Source of the DNA: Actinobacteria bacterium OK074
GTDB lineage: Bacteria > Actinomycetota > Actinomycetes > Streptomycetales > Streptomycetaceae
Length of the DNA stretch: 64,000 bases
NCBI GenBank assembly: GCA_001298575.1
Contig: LJCV01000255.1
Location: 1-64,000, forward strand
Reading direction: 5' to 3'
The notes beneath the pieces are model-generated. The model was not told where the DNA came from, ran no database searches, and worked only from the letters and a program-made list of their open reading frames with translations. The first letter of the stretch is position 1. Each line of letters begins with the position of its first letter. This document shows positions 34,351 through 43,878 of this stretch, in pieces. A program made the translations under genes and the position numbers.

Positions 34351-35685
34351 TCACGTTCGCGTTCGCCACTCCCGCCAGCGGGCGAGCACGGGCCGCAGCC
34401 GACGCCGTACGCCCGCCCGGACGCGCACGCTCTCGCGCTGCCAGGTGCGGCGCGCGCGGGTGGTGCGCAGGTCGGCGAAGAGGCGCTCGTAGCGGGCGAC
34501 GATGGGCTCGGGGTCGTAGCGGTGGGCGCTCGCGCGGGCCGCGGTGCCCATCGCGCGGCGCAGGTCCTCGTCGGCGATCAGGTCCAGGAGGGCGGTGGCG
34601 AGGGCGTCGGGGTCGCCGGTGGGGACGAGGCGGCCGTCGACGCCGTCGGTGATGATCTCGGCGGGCCCGAGCGGGCAGTCGGTGCTGACGACCGGGACCG
34701 CGCAGCGCATCGCCTCGACGAGGGTCATCCCGAAGGACTCGGTGTCGGAGGCGCTGGCCACGACCGAGGCGCGCGCGAACTCCGCCTCGATGGGCGTGCG
34801 CGTCCCCATCAGCCGGGCGCGCCCGGTCAGCCCCAGCTCACCGATCAGCTCCTGCAACCGCTCCTTCTGGCCCCCGCCGCCGTAGATCCGCAGCTCCCAT
34901 TCCGGTTCCTTGCCCGCGACGATCGCGTACGCGGCCAGCAGCAGGTCGAAGCGTTTGCCGGGGGCCAGGCGGCCGGCGGCGGCGATGACCTTGGCGGTGG
35001 CGTCGGCGGGGGGCAGGCCGGTGGGCGGGACGATGTTGGGGACGGCCTCGACGCGGACGCCGGGCAGGTGCATACGGGCGCGGTAGACGGCCGCGTCGGC
35101 CTCGGTCATGGTGACGACGGCGTCGAGGGCGCGGTAGTGGCGGGCCAGCACCGGGCGCAGCTTCTTGTGGTGGGCGTCCAGGTAGAGGTGTTCCTGGGCG
35201 ATGCGCAGGGCGCGGCGGGGGCCGAAGCGGGCGAGGTAGACGTTGATGCCGGGCCGGGTGCCGATGATCACGTCGGCGCGGCAGCGCTTGAGGTAGGCGC
35301 GGGCCCGGACGTCGCTCAGCCGGGTGTACTTCCCGGACCGCTTGTCCCGCGCCGGGAAGTCGGCGGCGGGCCGCGCGTACAGCGGGTCGGCGAGGTCGGC
35401 GCTGCCGTCGCGGGTGTCGACCAGGGAGACGAGCGTGATCCGCGGGTCGATCTCGAACCGTGGCACGTCCCGGTGCCGGGCCATGGAGACGATCGTCACG
35501 TCGTGCCGGCCGGCGAGGGCCCCGGCCAGGTTGAGCGTGGTGCGGACGGTGCCCCCGATGGCGTAGGCGTTGTGGAGGAGGAAAACGATGCGCAGGCGGC
35601 GGGGACGGGGCGGGCGCCCCTCGGGACTTCCCTGCTCACGGGGGTTCTCCTGCCCGGCTGGGCGGTTGCGGCTCGTGCGGTTCAT
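34351..35685 (-). CDS. GT4-family glycosyltransferase
   Basis: 444 residues, ATG 35685 with GAGGAAGG. A two-Rossmann GT-B fold: N-lobe RRLRIVFLLHNAYAIGGTVR, C-lobe nucleotide-sugar site AAGRLAPGKRFDLLLAAYAI, RIYGGGGQKERLQELIGELG, and ASDTESFGMTLVEAMRCAVP with the EX7E glutamates. Cytosolic retaining transferase; acceptor unknown. An Arg-rich C-terminus may bind membrane. Upstream of, and probably co-transcribed with, the GT39-like gene; divergent from the response regulator. Confidence 0.9.
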   Translation of the reverse strand: MNRTSRNRPAGQENPREQGSPEGRPPRPRRLRIVFLLHNAYAIGGTVRTTLNLAGALAGRHDVTIVSMARHRDVPRFEIDPRITLVSLVDTRDGSADLADPLYARPAADFPARDKRSGKYTRLSDVRARAYLKRCRADVIIGTRPGINVYLARFGPRRALRIAQEHLYLDAHHKKLRPVLARHYRALDAVVTMTEADAAVYRARMHLPGVRVEAVPNIVPPTGLPPADATAKVIAAAGRLAPGKRFDLLLAAYAIVAGKEPEWELRIYGGGGQKERLQELIGELGLTGRARLMGTRTPIEAEFARASVVASASDTESFGMTLVEAMRCAVPVVSTDCPLGPAEIITDGVDGRLVPTGDPDALATALLDLIADEDLRRAMGTAARASAHRYDPEPIVARYERLFADLRTTRARRTWQRESVRVRAGVRRRLRPVLARWREWRTRT

Positions 35686-35854
35686 GCAGTGCCTTCCTCG
35701 ACGCGACCTCGCTGCGGCGCGCGACTCGACATACGGGTCACCGTGGCCCGGCGAAGTAAGCCACCGGCCCTGGAGTGGTGAGAGACGGGTAAGAGCCCGT
35801 CCGCACCGTGGATCTTCAGGTGGTACGACCGCGTGACCTTGGCAGACTGGGGGA

Positions 35855-36571
<717 letters not shown>

Positions 36572-36683
36572 CCAAGGTAGCGGCGCGGGGCCGTACTGGA
36601 TCTGCGGCTACCGCCGCGTGGGCGCGAGCAGCCACGACGAACCCGCACCCGCCAACGCACAACACCCCCAAGGCGCCTAGGCG

Positions 36684-38228
36684 ATGAGCAACCCCTGGCA
36701 ACGGCGCCCCGCCTGGATACGCCGCCTGAAACCGCGCACCCGCCTAAGAAGAATGTCCTCCCTACGGACGACCTTCACCGTCTCCTTCGCCGCCGTGGCC
36801 ATCGTCGTCACCGTCCTCACCGGCTTCCTCAGCTACGACGCCGCCGCCCGCCTCGTCCGCGTGGACGAACAGACCGTCTTCGTAGAGGTCGTCCAGGACC
36901 TCCGCAACCAGGTCCTCCAGCAACACCTCACCCCGGAGGACTTCGCCACCTCGGACCCCGACCACGACCGCGACGGCCCGAGGGAGGAGATCTTCCGCCC
37001 CAGCCGCACCGTCGTGCAGGTGCTGGGCCCCAACGGCAAACTCGTGGACCGCGGAGCACCCCCTCTCCCGGTCGTCGCCTCGGACCGCGCCGTCGCGAAC
37101 GTCAAGACCGCCGGACGGCTCAAGGACCACACCGAGGTCGAGATCCACGGCGACCTGTACCGGATCGCCACGGTCTCGCTCGGCGAGGGCGCGGGCGCGG
37201 TGCAGGTCGCGCAGGAGTACAGCGACTCCGAGACCCTGCTCCAGCAGCTCCAGCAGCGCACGATCCTGCTGGTCACGGCCACGGTGCTGGCCGCGGGCCT
37301 GTTCGGCTGGTGGCTGGCCCGCCGCATCACGCGCCGGCTCGTGCGGCTGACGGCGGCGGCCGAGGACGTGGCGCGCACCCGGCAGCTGGGCATCCAGGTG
37401 CCGGTGGCGGGGCACGACGAGGTGGCCCGGCTCGCGCGTTCGTTCGACCGCATGCTGGGACGCCTGGCCCGCTCGGAGGAAGACCAGCGCCGTCTCGTCC
37501 AGGACGCGGGCCACGAACTGCGGACGCCGCTGACGTCGCTGCGCACGAACATCTCGATGCTGCGCCGCATCGACGAACTCCCCCCGGCGGCGCGCGAGGA
37601 ACTCGTCGCGGACCTGGCCCAGGAGTCCCGCGAACTGACCGACCTGGTCAACGAGTTGGTGGACCTGGCGGCCGGGCAGTCGGACACCGAGCCGGTGCAG
37701 CGGGTGGACGTCGGGGAGATCGCGGAGGACGTCGCGGTGATCGTCCGCCGCCGTTCGGGCCGCGAGGTGACGGTACGGGTCTCCGGCGACCCGGCGGTGG
37801 ACGGGCGCCCGGCGGCGTTGCAGCGGGCGCTGACGAACCTGGTGGAGAACGCGGCGAAGTTCGACCGGGGCGGCAAGGAGCCGATCGAGGTCGTGGTGAC
37901 GGGCCGGGTGCCGCGGCGGTCGCCGGACGGGGTGCGGGCGCCGGGGACGGGCTGGCCGGACGCGCAGCTGCCGGCGGCGGTGCCGGACAGCGTCCGGGTG
38001 GAGGTCCTGGACCGCGGTCCGGGCGTCGCGGTGGGCGACCTGCACCGCATCTTCGACCGCTTCTACCGCACGGCGGACGCGCGCAGCCTGCCCGGTTCGG
38101 GCCTGGGCCTGTCGATCGTGCGCGAGGTGGCGACCTCGCACGGCGGCACGTCGTTCGCGGCGCGCCGGGAGGGCGGCGGTTCGGTGATCGGCTTCACGGT
38201 GGGCGGGGGAACGGGCGGGGACGCGTAG
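36684..38228 (+). CDS. MprB-like membrane sensor histidine kinase
   Basis: 514 residues. Two membrane segments (SFAAVAIVVTVLTGFLSYDA; TILLVTATVLAAGLFGWWLA) enclose a ~130-residue extracytoplasmic sensor. Then HAMP, H box DAGHELRTPLTSLRTNISML (phospho-His near residue 277), N box LQRALTNLVENAAKFDRGG, and G boxes DRGPGV and GSGLGLSIVREV. Pro/Arg-rich start. Forms a two-component system with the preceding regulator; MprAB-type systems respond to envelope stress (known of mycobacterial relatives, inferred here). Confidence 0.93.
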   Translation: MSNPWQRRPAWIRRLKPRTRLRRMSSLRTTFTVSFAAVAIVVTVLTGFLSYDAAARLVRVDEQTVFVEVVQDLRNQVLQQHLTPEDFATSDPDHDRDGPREEIFRPSRTVVQVLGPNGKLVDRGAPPLPVVASDRAVANVKTAGRLKDHTEVEIHGDLYRIATVSLGEGAGAVQVAQEYSDSETLLQQLQQRTILLVTATVLAAGLFGWWLARRITRRLVRLTAAAEDVARTRQLGIQVPVAGHDEVARLARSFDRMLGRLARSEEDQRRLVQDAGHELRTPLTSLRTNISMLRRIDELPPAAREELVADLAQESRELTDLVNELVDLAAGQSDTEPVQRVDVGEIAEDVAVIVRRRSGREVTVRVSGDPAVDGRPAALQRALTNLVENAAKFDRGGKEPIEVVVTGRVPRRSPDGVRAPGTGWPDAQLPAAVPDSVRVEVLDRGPGVAVGDLHRIFDRFYRTADARSLPGSGLGLSIVREVATSHGGTSFAARREGGGSVIGFTVGGGTGGDA

Positions 38229-38252
38229 CCCGTACGACGCCGACGGCACCGT

Positions 38253-38291
38253 ATGGCCGTACGTCAGGGCCGTACGTCATGGCTGTACGTC
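38253..38291. repeat. Three tandem 13-bp repeats
   Basis: ATGGCCGTACGTC (38253-38265), AGGGCCGTACGTC (38266-38278), ATGGCTGTACGTC (38279-38291), then decaying copies of ATGGCCGT. GTAC-rich, which can itself form small palindromes. Confidence 0.85.
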
Positions 38292-38404
38292 ATGGCCGTG
38301 GCCGTAGCCATGGCTGTAAGGCGCCGACCTGGGTCTGGGTAAACCCCCAAGATCGCAAAGAGGTGGCGGTCGTGGGGGCCCGACCAGCCGTTCTTAACGC
38401 ACCC

Positions 38405-38435
38405 TTGACGCGTTTGGCTCTCGCACCCGTAGGCC
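38405..38435 (+). promoter_or_regulatory. Possible promoter of the APC-type transporter
   Basis: TTGACG (38405-38410) and TAGGCC (38430-38435), 19 bases apart. The -35 is good and the -10 poor. Confidence 0.3.
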
Positions 38436-38594
38436 CTCGGATCACTCTCCGCTTACGCTGAGAACGCCGTCCCGGGTGACCGGAAGTTGTCTCCAGGCTG
38501 GCCGAAAACCACCCTCGCCGCCGTCGTCGTCGTAGACGCGGAGCGACCGCCGTAGGCGCCGAGCCGCCGTCCGCCCGTCAGGAGCCTGCCCCTC

Positions 38595-40586
38595 ATGTCC
38601 GCCACCACCGACCGACCCCCCACGAGCCGGCTGCGTGCATGGATGCTGGAGGGGCTGTCCGACATGGGCAAGGGCCAGCAGGCCGCCGCCCAGAAACCCG
38701 CCGGACCCGAGCCGGAGCTCAAGCCGGAGCCCGAGCCGGAGCCCGAGCACCGGGGGCAGCGCTGGTGGCGGGTGATGTGCCTGACCGGCGTCGACTACTT
38801 CTCCACCCTCGGCTACCAGCCCGGTATCGCGGTGCTGGCCGCCGGGCTGCTGTCGCCGATCGCGACCGTCGTGCTGGTGATCGTGACGCTCGCGGGCGCG
38901 CTGCCGGTGTACCGGCGGGTCGCGGAGGAGAGCCCGCACGGCGAGGGGTCGATCGCCATGCTGGAGCGGCTGCTGTCGTTCTGGAAGGGCAAGCTGTTCG
39001 TGCTGACGCTGCTGGGGTTCGCGGCGACGGACTTCCTGATCACGATCACCCTCTCGGCCGCCGACGCCTCCACCCACCTGGTGGAGAACCCGCACCTGAC
39101 CAGCACCCTGCACAGCCACCAGATGCTGATCACGCTGCTGCTGGTGGCGCTGCTCGGCGCGGTCTTCCTCAAGGGGTTCCTGGAGGCGATCGGGGTCGCG
39201 GTGGTGCTGGTGGCGATCTATCTCGCGCTGAACGCGGTGGTGGTGACCGTCGGGCTGTGGCACGTGGCGACGGAGGGGCATGTCGTCACGGACTGGACGA
39301 GTGCGCTGACGGCCGAGCACGGAAACGTTTTTGCGATGGTCGGGGTCTCGCTCCTGGTCTTCCCGAAGCTGGCGCTCGGCCTCTCCGGCTTCGAGACGGG
39401 CGTCGCGGTCATGCCGCACGTGCGGGGCGACGCGGACGACACGGAGGCCGATCCCAGGGGCCGCATCCGCGACACGAAGAAGCTGCTGACGGCCGCCGCG
39501 CTGATCATGAGCGTGTACCTGATCGCGACGAGCTTCATCACGACCGTCCTGATCCCGAAGAAGGAGTTCGAGACGGGCGGCAAGGCCAACGGCCGCGCGC
39601 TGGCGTACATGGCGCACGAATACCTCGGCGGCGTCTTCGGCACGGTCTACGACGTCTCGACGATCGCGATCCTCTGGTTCGCGGGCGCCTCGGCGATGGC
39701 GGGCCTGCTGAACCTCATGCCGCGCTACCTGCCCCGCTACGGCATGGCACCGCACTGGGCGCGGGCGGTGCGGCCGATGGTGATCGTGTTCACGCTGATC
39801 GCGTTCCTGGTGACCTGGATCTTCGACGCGAACGTGGACGCGCAGGGCGGCGCGTACGCGACGGGCGTGCTGGTGCTGATGTCGTCGGCGGCCATCGCGG
39901 TGACGATCGCGGCGCGGCGGGCGGGCCAGCGCAACTGGACGGTCGCCTTCGGGGTCGTCTCGGCGGTCCTGCTGTACGTGACGGTGGTGAACGTCATCGA
40001 ACGCCCCGACGGCGTCAAGATCGGTGCCTGCTTCATCGCGGGCATCATCCTGGTATCACTGCTGTCCCGTTTGGCCCGCGCCTTCGAACTGCGCGTCACC
40101 AGCGTCACGTTGGACGACATGGCGCAGCGTTTCGTCCGCGACATGGCCAGCCGCAAGATCCGCTTCATCGCCAACGAACCGGACCGGCGGGACGCGGCGG
40201 AGTACCGCGAGAAGATCGAACAGATCCGCCACGACAACGACGTCCCGGTCCCCGAGGACTTCGTCTTCGTCGAGGTCACGGTCACCGACCCGTCGGAGTT
40301 CGAGGCGGGCCTGACGGTACGCGGCGAGGTCCTGTGCGACCGCTACCGCGTCCTGACCCTGGAGTCCTCCTCCATCCCCAACGCCCTCGCGGCCCTCCTC
40401 CTGCACGTCCGCGACTCGACCGGCGTCACCCCGCACATCTACTTCGAATGGACCGAGGGCAACCCGTTCACCAACTTCCTGCGGTTCTTCCTCTTCGGTC
40501 AGGGGGAGGTGGCGCCGGTGACGCGGGAGGTACTGCGGGAGGCGGAGCCGGATCGGGAGGGGCGGCCTCGGGTGCATGTGGGGTAG
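38595..40586 (+). CDS. APC-superfamily permease with C-terminal cytosolic domain
   Basis: 663 residues, about twelve membrane segments. Acidic Pro/Glu repeat near residues 38-55 (PEPELKPEPEPEPEH), then GVDYFSTLGYQPGIAVLAAG, RRVAEESPHGEGSIAMLERL and LGFAATDFLITITLSAADAS, the unwound-helix signatures of APC/KUP-like carriers. FPKLALGLSGFETGVAVMP and FAGASAMAGLLNLMPRYLPR follow. The last ~150 residues are a soluble domain (FVFVEVTVTDPSEFEAGLT, YFEWTEGNPFTNFLRFF), as in potassium-type KUP/KimA transporters, though similarity to those is only partial. Amino acid or K+ import are both possible. Confidence 0.75.
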   Translation: MSATTDRPPTSRLRAWMLEGLSDMGKGQQAAAQKPAGPEPELKPEPEPEPEHRGQRWWRVMCLTGVDYFSTLGYQPGIAVLAAGLLSPIATVVLVIVTLAGALPVYRRVAEESPHGEGSIAMLERLLSFWKGKLFVLTLLGFAATDFLITITLSAADASTHLVENPHLTSTLHSHQMLITLLLVALLGAVFLKGFLEAIGVAVVLVAIYLALNAVVVTVGLWHVATEGHVVTDWTSALTAEHGNVFAMVGVSLLVFPKLALGLSGFETGVAVMPHVRGDADDTEADPRGRIRDTKKLLTAAALIMSVYLIATSFITTVLIPKKEFETGGKANGRALAYMAHEYLGGVFGTVYDVSTIAILWFAGASAMAGLLNLMPRYLPRYGMAPHWARAVRPMVIVFTLIAFLVTWIFDANVDAQGGAYATGVLVLMSSAAIAVTIAARRAGQRNWTVAFGVVSAVLLYVTVVNVIERPDGVKIGACFIAGIILVSLLSRLARAFELRVTSVTLDDMAQRFVRDMASRKIRFIANEPDRRDAAEYREKIEQIRHDNDVPVPEDFVFVEVTVTDPSEFEAGLTVRGEVLCDRYRVLTLESSSIPNALAALLLHVRDSTGVTPHIYFEWTEGNPFTNFLRFFLFGQGEVAPVTREVLREAEPDREGRPRVHVG

Positions 40587-40604
40587 GGGGTAGGGGGTGG
40601 GGGG
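40580..40604 (+). other. G-quadruplex motif across a stop codon
   Basis: Four G runs of 4-6 separated by TA, TA and T; the transporter's TAG (40584-40586) is inside the motif. The intergenic stretch to 40770 is otherwise G-rich and geneless. Confidence 0.5.
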
Positions 40605-40770
40605 CGCCCGGGGGGGCGGGGAGGGGCGGTCGTGTGGTGCGCGGCGGGGGTGCTGAGTGCTTCGGCGGCAGTCGGCCGGAGTCGGCCCCAGCCAGCCCTT
40701 CGGCCCGCTCGAACGCCTCGCCGTTCAGCCGTATGCGGGTGGCTCGCGCACCGGCCGCCCGGGCGGCGGC

Positions 40771-41439
40771 TCAAGGTTTGAGGAGACGGCTGGTGAAACC
40801 GGCGGTGCGGAGGGATTCGTAGGCGGCGTGCACGTCCTGTGGGACGTCCTGGGCGATGGCGAAGCCGAGCTTCGGGTACTCGATCACCCGCTGGAGATCG
40901 CCGACGAGCATGTCGACGACGAGTTTCTCGTCGCCGATGCTCTTGAGGTAGTCGTCGAACTCCAGCGGCTCCGAGGCACAGACAATCTCGACCTCGGGCC
41001 ACAGTTTGCGGGCGGTGGCGAAGGAGCGGCGTTCCATGTAGGGCTTGGAGACTAGGAGCACCGTCTGCGGAGTGATGCCGGCGGTGGCGAGGGCTTCGCG
41101 CGAGAAGGTGATGTTCTCGCCCGTGTTCCTCGCGTTGGGCTCAAGGATGATCGCGCCGTCGGGCACGCCCAGGCCGAGCGCGTGCCGACGGTAGTGAACC
41201 GCCTCACCGCCGGGAAACCGGTCCACGGTGGTCGGGCTGTTGCCACCGCTGAAGACGAGCACGGGGAAGAGCCCTGCGCGGTACAGCTCGGCCGCCCGCG
41301 TGGCCACGCCGAGGTCATGACTGCCGAGACCGATCGCCGCCGAGCAGGGGCGTGGTTCGTGTCCCATCAGGTGGTAGTCCCAGATCAGCTCGGCCTGCTG
41401 CCGCTGGTCCTCGGTGAGGACCAGCTTGTTGTCGCTCAC
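40771..41439 (-). CDS. DUF218 (YdcF/SanA-like) protein
   Basis: 222 residues, GTG 41439 with GGGAGAG. DUF218 fold: SAAIGLGSHDLGVATRAAEL, FPVLVFSGGNSPTT, LEPNARNTGENITFSREAL and QTVLLVSKPYMERRSFATA. No signal peptide or membrane helix, so cytosolic, unlike ElyC/SanA. Family function is loosely defined (nucleotide or envelope-precursor binding proposed for YdcF-like proteins). Lies downstream of, and on the same strand as, the HTH regulator at 41585. Confidence 0.85.
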   Translation of the reverse strand: MSDNKLVLTEDQRQQAELIWDYHLMGHEPRPCSAAIGLGSHDLGVATRAAELYRAGLFPVLVFSGGNSPTTVDRFPGGEAVHYRRHALGLGVPDGAIILEPNARNTGENITFSREALATAGITPQTVLLVSKPYMERRSFATARKLWPEVEIVCASEPLEFDDYLKSIGDEKLVVDMLVGDLQRVIEYPKLGFAIAQDVPQDVHAAYESLRTAGFTSRLLKP

Positions 41440-41584
41440 GCGTGTCTCTCCCTGGTCGCTGTCGCCGGGGCGCGACGGTGACGCACCCCCGACCCGTCGA
41501 GGCTGGGGGTACTGTTCACCGACTGCCGTCTCCGAGGTTTTGCCGAACGCGGCGTAGTAGCGCGCCGCCCTGCCTTCGTCGCGA

Positions 41585-42355
41585 CTATGGCGCAGCCGGG
41601 ACATCCTCAACTGGCGCACCCCTCGACCACAGTTCTTCCGCGTGCTCTGCGAAGCGGTCGAACATGCCACTGTCGCCATGCCTGCGCAGGTGGAGGAGCG
41701 GCGAGTCATGGCCGACCAGGCGTGCGAGATGAGGAGTGACCAGCGCCTGGTTGTCGAATCGGAAGACCGACAGCGATACGTGATTGGCGGCGTCCATGGT
41801 TGCCGAGAACCGTGTTTCTATCCCCTGAACGGGGCCCAGTTTTGCGAGATTCTCCAGCGTGATGCGAATACGCGTGGAAACCGTCAGGGCGACATCCTCG
41901 ATCTGCTCGCGTTGGCGCGTGACTTCGCACTCGGGGTCGCCGAGCAGGAACCTGACGCGGCACCCGCTCTCCGCTTTCTGACGCAACGTGTTCGCGAAGG
42001 TGGGCTGTTCCAGCCAGAGGAAGTAGTTCGTGTAACCGGCGAAGAAGAGTTCCTCGGAAGAGTTGGAGACAAGTTCGCGCCATACCGTTGACGGGCATGC
42101 CGACCGGTATGGGTAAGAGTGCAGGATCTCCCGGTCGCCGCCCGTTTTCACGCGCTCTTTTATTGCCTTGGGCCAGATCATTTCTTCGTTCACTCCCAAC
42201 GCCATGCAGGCGTCTTCGCGGTTCTGCGCGTGCGGGATCAGATCTGCGTCTGCGATCCAACGCTCAACCGTCTTGCCGGAGACCCCGACGCGTAACGCGA
42301 GTTGTCTTGGTGACAGCTTGGCATCCGACATAGCTGATCGTAGGGCCGTATTCAA
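41585..42355 (-). CDS. HTH regulator with C-terminal PLD-like/unknown sensor domain
   Basis: 256 residues from TTG 42355, preceded by AGGGGGAG; the next ATG is 42331, but NTALRSAMSDAKLSPRQLA reads as one complete first helix pair. HTH: LALRVGVSGKTVERWIAD then LIPHAQNREDACMALGV. C-terminal ~170 residues: NSSEELFFAGYTNYFLWLEQ, GCRVRFLLGDPECEVTRQRE and VSLSVFRFDNQALVTPHLAR, similar in style to PLD-like sensor domains of streptomycete regulators. Divergent from the small-gene island, its presumed target. Confidence 0.8.
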   Translation of the reverse strand: MNTALRSAMSDAKLSPRQLALRVGVSGKTVERWIADADLIPHAQNREDACMALGVNEEMIWPKAIKERVKTGGDREILHSYPYRSACPSTVWRELVSNSSEELFFAGYTNYFLWLEQPTFANTLRQKAESGCRVRFLLGDPECEVTRQREQIEDVALTVSTRIRITLENLAKLGPVQGIETRFSATMDAANHVSLSVFRFDNQALVTPHLARLVGHDSPLLHLRRHGDSGMFDRFAEHAEELWSRGAPVEDVPAAP

Positions 42356-42500
42356 GGTCTCCCCCTGGGACGTTTGGGCGTTCTTCAACGCTACCGGCAG
42401 AAGGGGCCAACTGTCCTCTGGACGGGGGCAGATACGTCGGTGAGGGGACGTCAGGCTGCCTGGTGCTGTGACCGAACAGGCCGCAGCACCCAACGCAAGT

Positions 42501-42530
42501 ACCCCCGCGACGCGGCAAACGTCCGGGGGC
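42501..42530 (+). terminator. Bulged hairpin upstream of the small-gene operon
   Basis: ACCCCCGCGACG, loop CGGCAAA, CGTCCGGGGG: ten pairs with one bulged C. It lies before the first small gene, so it may act as an attenuator rather than a plain terminator. Nearly the same hairpin follows the last gene of the island at 45327. The rest of 42356-42562 has no gene. Confidence 0.6.
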
Positions 42531-42562
42531 GTGGTCCACCAACCGTGTAGGAGTTGATGAAT

Positions 42563-43003
42563 GTGGCCGAGCGTAGCCCGGCTGTGCCGCCCTGGGCTCT
42601 CGTGAGCCTGACCCTGTGGTTTCTGACCCGCCTGCTTCCCGCCACCGGTACCCGCCGGAAGGCGTCGACGGTCGTCCGCACCGTGCTGACCTGCTGGAAC
42701 GTCGCCGATCCAGCCCGTCTGGCCGTATCGGTCCCGTTCCCGCGCCGGTCGCCGTACAGCTGTGACCGGGCGCCCCTCGACGGAACGACGTCCCCGCTCT
42801 CGCGGCCCTACCTCCGGCAGGACACAGCCGTACCCGCACCCGCTACCACGCGTACGGCCCGGGTACGCCCCTACTGGACGGCCCGCGAACGGGTCGCCCG
42901 CTGGGGCAGGCGTACGGCTCTGGTGTGCGCCGCTGACTTCGGTCTCGACCTCGATGTCCGCGACATCCACGCCGTCGCGGCGGCTGGGGGCGCGCTCCGA
43001 TGA
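42563..43003 (+). CDS. Small protein, first gene of the coupled island
   Basis: 146 residues. GTG 42563 is nine bases behind AGGAG; ATG 42557 is too close to it but in frame. Hydrophobic start PPWALVSLTLWFLTRLLP, Arg-rich middle, then RRSPYSCDRAPLDGTTSP, RVRPYWTARERVARWGRRTA and LVCAADFGLDLDVRD. I do not recognise a named family. The stop overlaps the next ATG (ATGA). Confidence 0.6.
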   Translation: MAERSPAVPPWALVSLTLWFLTRLLPATGTRRKASTVVRTVLTCWNVADPARLAVSVPFPRRSPYSCDRAPLDGTTSPLSRPYLRQDTAVPAPATTRTARVRPYWTARERVARWGRRTALVCAADFGLDLDVRDIHAVAAAGGALR

Positions 43004-43194
43004 CCCGCACCAAGGTCCAGGCGGCCGTGGCGCGCGCCGAACTCCCCATGCTGCGCGCCTACCGGCTGTGGTTCGAGCACACCCGCAAATGCCCCGACGG
43101 CTGCAAGGGCACGCCCAGGGCGCAGGACGGCTGCGCGAGCGGGCGGGAACTGTGGGACGCCTACCGCCGTGCGTACGACGGGAGTTCACGGTGA
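43000..43194 (+). CDS. Small protein with a CPxGC...C motif
   Basis: 64 residues, ATG 43000 overlapping the previous stop. Helical start (TRTKVQAAVARAELPMLRAY, RLWFEHTRKC), then CPDGCKGTPRAQDGCASGRE, a possible metal site with three Cys, and a helix ELWDAYRRAYDG. Coupled at both ends (ATGA, GTGA). Unknown family. Confidence 0.6.
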   Translation: MTRTKVQAAVARAELPMLRAYRLWFEHTRKCPDGCKGTPRAQDGCASGRELWDAYRRAYDGSSR

Positions 43195-43394
43195 GGGCAC
43201 CGCACCGGACCCCCAGACCACCGGAGTCGTTGTCACCGCACTGCACGGTGGCGAAACGGCCCGGCTACGAGGACCTGCACACCGAGTGCCGCCAGACCAG
43301 GGACGTGCCCCTGCCCCACTCCGGCGGACGCGTCCTGCTGGCACGCCGCTGCACGTGCGCATGCCACACCCCGGGCGCGGGAGCGACGCGATGA
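43191..43394 (+). CDS. Small Cys-rich protein with C-terminal CTCACH
   Basis: 67 residues, GTG 43191 inside the previous stop. Cys pattern: SPHCTVAKRPG, HTECRQTRDV, then GGRVLLARRCTCACHTPG. Six Cys/His could bind zinc. The next gene encodes a shorter protein with the same layout, so these are tandem paralogues. Confidence 0.6.
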   Translation: MRAPHRTPRPPESLSPHCTVAKRPGYEDLHTECRQTRDVPLPHSGGRVLLARRCTCACHTPGAGATR

Positions 43395-43579
43395 CCGGCG
43401 CCCTCGACCCGGCCTGGACGCCGGAACCGCCCTACCGCTCCCCCCGCTGCGCCCTCAGCCAGCACCACCGCTGCCGGGACGCGAGACCCCGCGACACCGG
43501 AGTCCCGGGCGTGCGCTACCTGGTGTGCACCTGCCCCTGCCACCACCCCACCAGCCGGGAAGGAGCAGCAGCCTCGTGA
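43391..43579 (+). CDS. Small Cys-rich protein with C-terminal CTCPCHH
   Basis: 62 residues, ATG 43391 overlapping the previous stop (ATGA). SPRCALSQHHRCRDARPRDT and GVRYLVCTCPCHHPTS mirror the preceding protein (Cys spacing and CTCxCH end). Zinc binding is likely; role unknown. Its stop overlaps the next GTG. Confidence 0.6.
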   Translation: MTGALDPAWTPEPPYRSPRCALSQHHRCRDARPRDTGVPGVRYLVCTCPCHHPTSREGAAAS

Positions 43580-43878
43580 ACTCCTCCCAGAGCAGGCGGA
43601 GTTGGTACCGAGTCTGCTGGATGCTCCGCAGCACCGGACGGACCGTCGAGCACGGCACCCTCACCGGACGGGACGTACCCCACATGCTCACCAGCCTCCA
43701 AGACTGCCTGCCACTACCGCCCCAGGACGCCGAGTCCGTACACAGCGCGGCGAACACCCCCGAAGGGTGGTCGTACGCGTCGGACACCATCCGCGTGCAC
43801 ACCCACCACACCCCCGTGGCGGGGCCATGGCTGTCGTACTTCGCCTGCCCCGAACGGGAGAACGGGGGCACACCGTGA
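43576..43878 (+). CDS. Small protein of unknown function
   Basis: 100 residues, GTG 43576 coupled to the previous gene (GTGA). Sequence: SRRSWYRVCWMLRSTGRTVE, LTGRDVPHMLTSLQDCLPLP, VHTHHTPVAGPWLSYFACPE. It looks like a compact beta/alpha domain with Cys and Trp; no family recognised. The stop overlaps the next ATG (TGATG). Confidence 0.55.
   Translation: MNSSQSRRSWYRVCWMLRSTGRTVEHGTLTGRDVPHMLTSLQDCLPLPPQDAESVHSAANTPEGWSYASDTIRVHTHHTPVAGPWLSYFACPERENGGTP

Larger units (their letters stand above)
38229..38594 (+). other. Intergenic leader region ahead of the APC-type transporter
   Basis: 366 bases without a gene. Left part: degenerate 13-bp tandem repeats (38253-38291). Middle: possible promoter TTGACG (38405-38410) with TAGGCC (38430-38435). 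Right part: about 150 bases of potential structured leader before ATG 38595, C/G-rich with no ribosome-site motif closer than a CAGGAG (38579-38584). I could not match the leader to a known riboswitch. Confidence 0.5.

Noticed and set aside
38440..38594. c-di-AMP (ydaO) or Mg riboswitch before the APC-type transporter
   Set aside because: No conserved segment could be matched; the transporter type prompted the idea but the leader does not show it.
42762..43190. Upstream extension of the Cys-rich protein frame over two small genes
   Set aside because: Arg/Thr-rich shadow; GTG 43191 coupled to the previous stop is the better start.
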